Position numbers and translations under genes: made by a program | Part shown: positions 1-4,954 of the stretch, one piece after another | How the letters are laid out: each line of letters begins with the position of its first letter | Position numbering within the stretch: position 1 is the stretch's first letter | From: Roseburia sp. CAG:309 | GTDB taxonomy: Bacteria > Bacillota > Clostridia > Lachnospirales > Lachnospiraceae | NCBI GenBank assembly: GCA_000434115.1 | Contig: FR894046.1 | Coordinates: 1-5,930, forward strand | Direction of reading: 5' to 3' | Length of the DNA: 5,930 nucleotides | The notes under the pieces: generated by a model | The model's database searches: none | Told to the model about the DNA's origin: nothing | What the model saw: only the letters and a program-made list of their open reading frames with translations

Positions 1-132
1 ACCAATGGTCTCTATCGAAATACCACCATCTTTTCCGAACGGAATAAAATTGTCTTTTTTATCATTGTTGTTGATCATTACCGTATCGGATGGATGAAGA
101 TCGACGAATTGGTATTTGATTAAATTAGACAA
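1..132 (-). CDS. fliH: Flagellar assembly protein FliH, N-terminal fragment (TTG start)
   Basis: The first 44 codons of a gene that runs off the low-coordinate edge of the window. Translation begins MSNLIKYQFVDLHPSDTVMI and stays open to base 1. The start is TTG at 132-130, chosen because a perfect GGAGGTGA Shine-Dalgarno lies 8 nt upstream (148-141) and because short FliH-like starts of the type MSNLIK are usual in Clostridia. No in-frame ATG is near; the next is codon 19, far from any ribosome site. The gene overlaps the end of fliG by 8 nt, so translational coupling is likely. FliH is a cytoplasmic dimer that binds and restrains the export ATPase FliI and links it to the C ring. The identity rests mainly on position straight after fliG in the conserved fliF-fliG-fliH order plus the N-terminal style; the conserved C-terminal FliI-binding part is not visible. 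Confidence 0.82.
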   Translation of the reverse strand, partial: MSNLIKYQFVDLHPSDTVMINNNDKKDNFIPFGKDGGISIETIG

Positions 133-1135
133 CGATCTCGTCACCTCCGCCCCTTGATATTACAATCTCAGCGGAATCCTCCAACTTACGGATAATATTT
201 ACAATCTTCTGCTGTGCCTCTTCAACATCTTTCATACGAACCGGTCCCATGTATTCCATATCTTCACGGATCATAGCGGACAGACGAGTGGACATATTGT
301 TAAAGATAACATTCTGTACATCTTCGTTTGCACCTTTGAGGGCAACTGCCAGTTCGCCATTTTCCACCTCACGCAGAACACGCTGGATGGAACGATCATC
401 AAGCATAAGAATATCTTCGAATACAAACATTTTCTTTCGAATCTCGTCGGCAAGTTCCGGCTCTTCGATCTCGAGATTTTCCATAATATGTTTTTCTGTA
501 CCACGGTCTACTGTATTCAATACTTCAACGATGGAATCAATACCACCAACAATCGTGTAATCCTGATTAACAAGCGATGACAGCTTCTGTTCCAGAATAT
601 TTTCCACTTCTTTGATGACATCCGGTGACGTACGGTCCATCAAGGCGATACGTTTCGCAACATCGGTCTGTTTGTCCGGAGGGAGGGTACTGATCACCCC
701 TGCCGCCTGTGTTGGAGACAAATACGATAAGATCATTGCAATTGTCTGTGGATGCTCGTCCTGAATAAAGTTCAAAAGCTGGGAAGCCTCTGTCTTTCGA
801 ATGAACTCGAATGGGCGAACCTGAAGAGATGCCGTAAGTTTTCCGAGTACCTCTTTCGCCTTGTCCTCTCCCAATGCTTTCTGAAGCAGATCTGTCGCAT
901 AACCGATACCGCCTTCTGCGATATACTGCTGTGCCAGACACACTTCGTAAAACTCTGTCAAAACAGCTTCTTTATCTGCTGGAGATACACTTCGCGTATT
1001 GGCGATTTCCAGAGTAAGCTGTTCAATTTCATCTTCTTTTAAATGTTTAAAGATTCCTGCTGCTTTCTCCGGACCAAGTGTGATCAAAAGAATCGCCGCT
1101 TTCTGAATCCCATCTAATTCTGATATTGTACTCAT
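125..1135 (-). CDS. fliG: Flagellar motor switch protein FliG
   Basis: Complete 336-residue protein, close to the usual FliG length of about 330-340. FliG forms the rotor ring between the FliF MS ring and FliM/FliN, and its C-terminal domain meets the stator to make torque and set rotation direction. Visible landmarks: the N-terminal FliF-binding domain (about 1-100, with GIQKAAILLITLG at 9-21); the middle domain with the EHPQ motif at 127-130; a GG hinge at 197-198; the MFVF motif at 236-239; and the charged torque helix LDDRSIQRVLRE at 245-256, which retains the expected Asp and Arg residues. The tail ends SRGGGDEIVV, the typical FliG ending. The ATG at 1135 has an AGGAGG site at 1150-1145 with 9-nt spacing. 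It lies 18 nt after fliF and overlaps fliH by 8 nt, so it is internal to the flagellar operon. Nothing looks damaged. Confidence 0.98.
   Translation of the reverse strand: MSTISELDGIQKAAILLITLGPEKAAGIFKHLKEDEIEQLTLEIANTRSVSPADKEAVLTEFYEVCLAQQYIAEGGIGYATDLLQKALGEDKAKEVLGKLTASLQVRPFEFIRKTEASQLLNFIQDEHPQTIAMILSYLSPTQAAGVISTLPPDKQTDVAKRIALMDRTSPDVIKEVENILEQKLSSLVNQDYTIVGGIDSIVEVLNTVDRGTEKHIMENLEIEEPELADEIRKKMFVFEDILMLDDRSIQRVLREVENGELAVALKGANEDVQNVIFNNMSTRLSAMIREDMEYMGPVRMKDVEEAQQKIVNIIRKLEDSAEIVISRGGGDEIVV
141..148 (-). promoter_or_regulatory. Shine-Dalgarno of fliH, inside the fliG coding region
   Basis: The minus strand reads GGAGGTGA, an essentially full match to the 16S rRNA anti-Shine-Dalgarno, with an 8-nt spacer to the TTG at 132-130. 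The same bases encode Gly330, Gly331 and the start of Asp332 of FliG. This site decides the fliH start and compensates for the weak TTG initiator. Confidence 0.85.
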
Positions 1136-1153
1136 ACTCGTGTACCTCCTATC

Positions 1154-2782
1154 TTATCCCCAGTCATCATTAATCCAGTTTCGTAGCAGCATCGCAACTG
1201 CTTCCGGATTCTCATCCACAAATTTTTCTATCATCTTTCGTGTTTCGGATTTATCACTCAGTTCAATCTCTTCCAGATTTTCCTCATTTTCTTTGGTCGT
1301 CGCAAGCAGATCTTCTACCGAAAGTTCCGGCTCTGTCTCTGTTACTTTCACCGGTGATGTACCGCGGATAATAACAAAGATAAGAAGGGCTCCGATCAAT
1401 ACAGCAAGAATGATCATCAGATAATTGGTAAGACCGCCCGCAAACCCTGTCTTTTCAGCAGCTTCATAAACCGGCTGTTCCTGTGCAATGATCGTTATGT
1501 TATTCTGCGCAATACCGGTTGCCGCAGACACCAGCTGCAAAATCTCATCCGGAACCTGCAATGTCGTCGGATCACTGTTCTGTTCTGCATATTCTTCAAA
1601 AGAAATATTATCAAGAGCGCCGCTTGCCTGTAATGACTCTTCGGATATCTTTTTGTACTTCGTCAAAACAACACCCATCGAAGATTCTTCCGGCACAACA
1701 GCTCCTACCTCATGTTCGATGTTTTTTACATCTTCATTCGGCAGATAATTGTATTTGTTCAAAATCGTCTCCGAGTTGGAACTTCCGTTGCTCTGGATCA
1801 TATAATCCGTCTCTTCACTGTTGGAATCCGTTCCCGGTGTGCCGCCGCTTCCGGATGCACCCTTGGAGGAATACTCATACGAACTGGAGTAATATCCCTG
1901 ATCCTGTCCGTCTGCTACCGAATACGTCGTAACCAGTTCCGTTACTTTATCCATGTTAAATTTAATATTGGTCTTGCTGCAGTCGGCATCGTCATAACCG
2001 GCTTTCAAAAGCATTTTTTCCGTACGTTCGGAAAATGTCTGCTGTAATTTTGCTTTATAATCCTCGGTTCCCGAAATCGTACCACCGAGAGTATTGTCTG
2101 TTTTCGCACCATACAAAAGATTTCCCTTCGTATCCACGATCACAATATTGTCTGTCGTCGTATTTCCTACCGCGTTGGTAAGATAATATGCCATTGCTGT
2201 CGCGGTCTCGGTCGGCAGTTCTTTTCCATCTGCCAGTTTCAGAGAGACACTTACTGCCGTCTCTTTGGTCGCTGAAATAAATTTCTTATCATCTTCCTGA
2301 CGGTTAATGATGACCGTAGCATCTTCCACGCCGTCAAATTTAAGCAGATTCTCTTTAATTGAAGACTGGAGCGCCAGTGTGATCTTTGTCTGTTTTTCCA
2401 GGGAAGATGTTGTCATATCGCTCTTTAACGCATCGTCCCAGCTCATTTCTTTATCTACAATGCCATTGGCTCCCATCACGAGTGCCGCATCGGAATATTT
2501 GCTCTGTTCTACGTCAAACGAAGTGATTCCCGTACTCGGGTCTGTCTCCATTTTGTATGTAATCCCTTCACTGTCTAAGGAATCCGATAATGTACTTGCC
2601 AGACTGGCATCGGAAAAAGAAGCCAAATGGGTATATACCGGTCGCGTCAGCACATAAGACAATATCACAATTGCAAAAAATACTGCCAACACAACACAGA
2701 TAATGATTGTCTTCTGCTTTGTCGTATATTTATTCCAAAAAGCCAGTAATTTATCTTTTATGGCAATCAATTGGTCCATCAT
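1154..2782 (-). CDS. fliF: Flagellar MS-ring protein FliF
   Basis: Complete 542-residue inner-membrane protein, normal length for FliF. It oligomerises into the MS ring that anchors the rod and houses the export gate. In order: a short cytoplasmic N-terminus, transmembrane helix 1 at about 25-45, ring-building motifs of the YscJ/FliF fold at about 48-220 (including a KITLALQSSIKENLLKFDGV stretch near 133-152 and NIVIVDTKG at 212-220), a third ring-building region at about 240-435, transmembrane helix 2 at about 453-473, and a cytoplasmic tail. The tail ends in a FliG-binding helix pair (512-541) containing TRKMIEKFVDENPEAVAMLL and a terminal NWINDDW, both typical. Residues about 296-340 form a Ser/Gly/Tyr-rich low-complexity insert within the third ring-building region. 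Two ATGs are adjacent (2782 and 2779); an AGGAG at 2797-2793 sits 10 nt from the first and 13 from the second, so the first is preferred. Confidence 0.97.
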   Translation of the reverse strand: MMDQLIAIKDKLLAFWNKYTTKQKTIIICVVLAVFFAIVILSYVLTRPVYTHLASFSDASLASTLSDSLDSEGITYKMETDPSTGITSFDVEQSKYSDAALVMGANGIVDKEMSWDDALKSDMTTSSLEKQTKITLALQSSIKENLLKFDGVEDATVIINRQEDDKKFISATKETAVSVSLKLADGKELPTETATAMAYYLTNAVGNTTTDNIVIVDTKGNLLYGAKTDNTLGGTISGTEDYKAKLQQTFSERTEKMLLKAGYDDADCSKTNIKFNMDKVTELVTTYSVADGQDQGYYSSSYEYSSKGASGSGGTPGTDSNSEETDYMIQSNGSSNSETILNKYNYLPNEDVKNIEHEVGAVVPEESSMGVVLTKYKKISEESLQASGALDNISFEEYAEQNSDPTTLQVPDEILQLVSAATGIAQNNITIIAQEQPVYEAAEKTGFAGGLTNYLMIILAVLIGALLIFVIIRGTSPVKVTETEPELSVEDLLATTKENEENLEEIELSDKSETRKMIEKFVDENPEAVAMLLRNWINDDWG

Positions 2783-2818
2783 ACAATTTACTCTCCTAAC
2801 ATCATAAGTGTCTGTCTA

Positions 2819-3139
2819 TTACATCTGCATATTCATCAAGGTACGATATGCTTCCAATGCTGTATTTTTTACGGCAACCGTATATTGCAGCGAAATATTG
2901 GCTTTCTGCTGGGCAACCATCAGATCATGCCAGTTATCGGATTCTCCGGTGGCATAACGTATTTCTTCTGCCTGTGCTGCATTTGACAGCTGGTTGGTTT
3001 CTCCGATCATATTGATCGCCGAAGATAAAAAGGAATCAAATCGATTTTCCTCTCCGCTCCCCGTCACCTTTGCTGTCGAGTCAGTATATCTGCTTACATC
3101 AGACAGTGACTGAATTGCTGAAATATTCGTGATATCCAT
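2819..3139 (-). CDS. fliE: Flagellar hook-basal body protein FliE
   Basis: Complete 106-residue protein, the usual FliE size. FliE is the adaptor between the FliF MS ring and the proximal rod, exported early through the flagellar type III apparatus. The N-terminal 35 residues are polar and variable, as in the family. The C-terminal half is diagnostic: WHDLMVAQQKANISLQYTVA (70-89) followed by VKNTALEAYRTLMNMQM, equivalent to the conserved helix with a QKA core and a KALEAY-type ending. The ATG at 3139 has an AAAGGAG site at 3153-3147 with 7-nt spacing. It follows flgC by 26 nt and precedes fliF by 36 nt, in the conserved flgB-flgC-fliE-fliF order, which supports a single transcript. Confidence 0.96.
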   Translation of the reverse strand: MDITNISAIQSLSDVSRYTDSTAKVTGSGEENRFDSFLSSAINMIGETNQLSNAAQAEEIRYATGESDNWHDLMVAQQKANISLQYTVAVKNTALEAYRTLMNMQM

Positions 3140-3165
3140 TCTTTTTCTCCTTTAGTTTTAATCTA

Positions 3166-3606
3166 TTAGCCATTGCTTCCTACTTCAAGTGCTTTCAAAG
3201 CCATCCCTTTGGTGGAATTTAACACCGTAACGTTCGCTTCATATGCTCTTGTCGCATCGATCATATTTGTCATTTCGGTCACGGTATTGACATTTGGGTA
3301 TGTGACATATCCATCCTGATCTGCATCCGGGTGGGAAGGATCATATACTTTATTTCCCTCTGACGGATCTTCTACGATCTCCGTCACTTTGACACCCTTG
3401 CCAATATTCCCAGTTGCATATTGCAGGGACTCATTAAACGTTGGATAACTTTTTTCTTCAAATACAACGGTTTTCCGTTTGTATACTTTTCCATTTCCAT
3501 CTCTTGTAGTATTTACATTTGCAATATTCTGTGAAATGATATCGGTGCGAAGCTGCTGTGCCGTCATTCCCGAGGCGCTGATATCCATTGCTCCATATAC
3601 TGACAT
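3166..3606 (-). CDS. flgC: Flagellar basal-body proximal rod protein FlgC
   Basis: Complete 146-residue rod protein, typical length (B. subtilis FlgC is about 150). With FlgB and FlgF it builds the proximal rod crossing the cell envelope. The N-terminus MSVYGAMDISASGMTAQQLR and the rod/hook signature SQNIANVNTT (25-34) identify the family; the middle carries the FlgC-typical DPSHPDADQDGYVTYPNVN block (89-107), and the C-terminal helix with MTNMIDATRAYEANVTVLNS (112-131) is the conserved coiled segment of axial proteins. No signal peptide is present, as expected for a type III export substrate. The start ATG at 3606 is fixed by homology; its ribosome site is weaker than its neighbours' (AAAGGA at 3622-3617, 10 nt away, with a second AAGG only 2 nt from the ATG). 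It lies 45 nt after flgB. Confidence 0.97.
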   Translation of the reverse strand: MSVYGAMDISASGMTAQQLRTDIISQNIANVNTTRDGNGKVYKRKTVVFEEKSYPTFNESLQYATGNIGKGVKVTEIVEDPSEGNKVYDPSHPDADQDGYVTYPNVNTVTEMTNMIDATRAYEANVTVLNSTKGMALKALEVGSNG

Positions 3607-3651
3607 ATCCTTATCATCCTTTCCTTTTAACTTGAAATGCCGCGTGCATCA

Positions 3652-4041
3652 TTAAGAGGTACGCAGTGCAGATCTTAACCGCGAAAATTCCTGTGACATG
3701 GAATTCATAAGCGTATAATATTTCAACTGGTTTTTCGCCAATTCAACATTTTCCGTATTAATATCCACATTGTTTCCATCATATCGGTAACTGAGATTCG
3801 CCTGATCGGTATACGTCGTACAGTTCAACTCATTTAAGTCAATATTTGCGACCGTCTCATTCAGACTGTCTGTTCCCGCTACCGCATTCTTCAGATAGGT
3901 TTCAAACTGCACATCTTTTCTTTTATATCCCGGAGTATCAGCATTGGCAATATTATTTGCCAAAATGTCATTTCTCGTCCAGCTGGCATCTGCCGCTTTT
4001 CCAAGTACATTCACATAGTTATATGCGTTTGATAAAACCAT
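3652..4041 (-). CDS. flgB: Flagellar basal-body rod protein FlgB
   Basis: 129-residue proximal rod protein and first gene of the flagellar run. The rod/hook signature NNIANADTPGYKRKDVQFE spans 29-47, and the C-terminal helix with NVELAKNQLKYYTLMNSM (98-115) is the typical axial-protein segment that coils against the N-terminal helix. The open frame reaches back to an ATG at 4104, but I start at 4041 because an excellent AGGAGG (4054-4049) lies 7 nt upstream of this ATG, the resulting MVLSNAYNYVNVLGKAAD start matches the usual FlgB beginning, and the extra 21 hydrophobic codons coincide with a hairpin-forming region. FlgB has no Sec signal, being exported by the flagellar apparatus. It is 77 nt from the codY stop. 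Confidence 0.96.
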   Translation of the reverse strand: MVLSNAYNYVNVLGKAADASWTRNDILANNIANADTPGYKRKDVQFETYLKNAVAGTDSLNETVANIDLNELNCTTYTDQANLSYRYDGNNVDINTENVELAKNQLKYYTLMNSMSQEFSRLRSALRTS

Positions 4042-4048
4042 AGAAATT

Positions 4049-4054
4049 CCTCCT
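4049..4054 (-). promoter_or_regulatory. Shine-Dalgarno of flgB, deciding the start
   Basis: The minus strand reads AGGAGG followed by 7 nt and the ATG at 4041-4039. The longer alternative start at 4104 has no comparable site, only poly-T and hairpin sequence. This supports the 129-residue form of FlgB. Confidence 0.88.
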
Positions 4055-4070
4055 AACAAACTATTTTCGC

Positions 4071-4117
4071 ATAAAAACGCAAAGGGAATCACGAAAAAAA
4101 ACAATTCCTTTTGCGTT
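4071..4117 (-). terminator. Hairpin after codY, probable intrinsic terminator
   Basis: In the minus-strand transcript the arm AACGCAAAAGGAAT (4117-4104) pairs with ATTCCCTTTGCGTT (4089-4076): 13 of 14 positions match with one A/C mismatch, around a 14-nt loop rich in U. The arm begins one base after the codY stop. The stem is followed by TTTAT, so with the two U at its base there is a run of five U, short for a terminator. The stem is AU-rich, and thus termination may be partial. The plus strand lacks a T run after the stem, so it would act only in the direction of the genes. It separates codY from flgB. Confidence 0.6.
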
Positions 4118-4118
4118 A

Positions 4119-4898
4119 TCAGAAATCCATTTCCATTTTTTGTGTTACAAAATCGGTGTATATTTTATCATTCATGACCTTGATGTGTGTTCCTTTCACA
4201 CCATACGATTTTGTCTGAATCAATCCCGCGCTTTCTACTTTCTTCAACGCATTTACAATTACTGTCCGTGTGATTCCCACTTCTTTTGCCAGACGGGAAG
4301 TAACAATTGTGCCTTCCCCCTGCTCGATCCGCTGGATCACCTGCTTTACCGCATTTTTTTCCAATGGCGATAAAATATGTAATATCGATTCAATTTCCTG
4401 CTGCTTCCGGCTTGCGAAATCATCTTCTTCGGAAACCGCCCGCATCATTTCCAGTCCGACTACGGTCGTACTATACTCTGTTAAAATAATATCTTCGATA
4501 CCATAGCATCGGGTTCTTCGTGCAAGGAACAACGTTCCCAGCCGCTTTCCCGCTATGTATACCGGTGCAATCATTGCCTGGATTCCTTCCGTCGCTTCAC
4601 GTGGAAAGCCCATAAATTCCAAATTTACATTTTCCTTTGTCGATAATACTTCCAGAAAACGCTTTGCCATCTTCGCATCCAGCCACTGGCCTTCCGAAGA
4701 CGGAAAAAAAGAATGGGGCGTGTCATCCGGCATCTGATTTATACCTAAAATTTTTCCTTTGTTACTGATCACATACACACTGGATTCCAATAATTCGCCA
4801 AGTAATTGGCACAAATCCGTAAATGCTACTTTCGACACACGATTATCCCTTAGCAATCGATTGATTTTCCGTGTCTTGTCCAAAAGTTCTACACTCAT
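4119..4898 (-). CDS. codY: GTP- and branched-chain-amino-acid-sensing repressor CodY
   Basis: 259-residue cytoplasmic transcription factor, the same length as B. subtilis CodY. In low-GC Gram-positives CodY senses GTP and branched-chain amino acids and represses nutrient-acquisition, stationary-phase and motility genes. The N-terminal GAF-like effector domain spans about 1-155 (LLDKTRKINRLL near the start, GKRLGTLFLARR at 117-128, ILTEYSTTVVGLEMMRA at 138-154). A linker helix follows, then the winged helix with SRLAKEVGITRTVIVNALKK (201-220), VESAGLI and the wing KSYGVKGTHIKV (230-241), the most conserved CodY segment. I start at the ATG at 4898 rather than the in-frame ATG at 4904 because the GAGG at 4909-4906 is 7 nt from the former but 1 nt from the latter; the alternative adds only Met-Lys. 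The effector loop around 55-100 is unlike B. subtilis CodY. It has its own promoter and is followed by a hairpin. Confidence 0.95.
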   Translation of the reverse strand: MSVELLDKTRKINRLLRDNRVSKVAFTDLCQLLGELLESSVYVISNKGKILGINQMPDDTPHSFFPSSEGQWLDAKMAKRFLEVLSTKENVNLEFMGFPREATEGIQAMIAPVYIAGKRLGTLFLARRTRCYGIEDIILTEYSTTVVGLEMMRAVSEEDDFASRKQQEIESILHILSPLEKNAVKQVIQRIEQGEGTIVTSRLAKEVGITRTVIVNALKKVESAGLIQTKSYGVKGTHIKVMNDKIYTDFVTQKMEMDF

Positions 4899-4905
4899 CT
4901 TCATG

Positions 4906-4911
4906 CCTCAC
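4906..4911 (-). promoter_or_regulatory. Shine-Dalgarno of codY, deciding between two ATGs
   Basis: The minus strand reads GTGAGG, with the GAGG core at 4909-4906. Spacing is 7 nt to the ATG at 4898 and only 1 nt to the ATG at 4904, so the downstream ATG is the better start. The match is moderate compared with the AGGAGG sites of the flagellar genes. Confidence 0.6.
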
Positions 4912-4925
4912 AATCACTTTTACTA

Positions 4926-4954
4926 ATTCTATCACAGTTTAGAAAAAAATTCAA
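4926..4954 (-). promoter_or_regulatory. Predicted sigma-A promoter of codY
   Basis: On the minus strand TTGAAT (4954-4949, 4 of 6 to the -35 consensus TTGACA) is followed by a 17-nt spacer and TAGAAT (4931-4926, 5 of 6 to TATAAT). A TG dinucleotide one base before the -10 (4934-4933) makes it an extended -10. Transcription would begin near 4919, giving a leader of about 20 nt to the codY ATG at 4898. The -35 overlaps the topA stop codon. No terminator-like stem lies between topA and codY, so some topA read-through is also possible. Confidence 0.68.

Noticed and set aside
567..941. A 124-codon minus-strand open frame within fliG.
   Set aside because: It is in another frame of an intact, highly conserved fliG, has Arg/Ser/Gly-rich shadow composition, and resembles no known family.
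1519..1932. A 137-codon plus-strand open frame opposite fliF.
   Set aside because: It is antisense to well-conserved fliF codons, Cys/His/Ser-rich as expected from reverse-complement shadows, and no ribosome site was seen.
3628..3651. Short ATGC/GCAT inverted repeat between flgB and flgC.
   Set aside because: The stem is only about 4 bp with no U run, within what chance gives; no evidence of a terminator or processing site.
4062..4076. Possible CodY box (consensus AATTTTCWGAAAATT) just upstream of flgB, with the half-site GAAAAT.
   Set aside because: Only about 9 of 15 positions match, and the match lies in AT-rich sequence where this is expected by chance.
4042..4104. A hydrophobic 21-residue N-terminal extension of FlgB resembling a signal peptide (starts MFFFVIPFAF).
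   Set aside because: It arises from the poly-T and second arm of the codY-flgB hairpin, lacks a ribosome site, and FlgB is exported by the flagellar apparatus without a Sec signal. The ATG at 4041 with AGGAGG is far better.
4150..4157. ACCGATTT on the minus strand in the codY 3' end, similar to a sigma-D/sigma-28 -10 element (GCCGATAT).
   Set aside because: The required TAAA -35 about 15 nt upstream is absent; the nearby TAAA is only about 6 to 7 nt away.
4934..4948. Possible CodY autoregulatory box in the spacer of the codY promoter.
   Set aside because: About 9 of 15 matches driven by a T run, and no symmetric right half-site.
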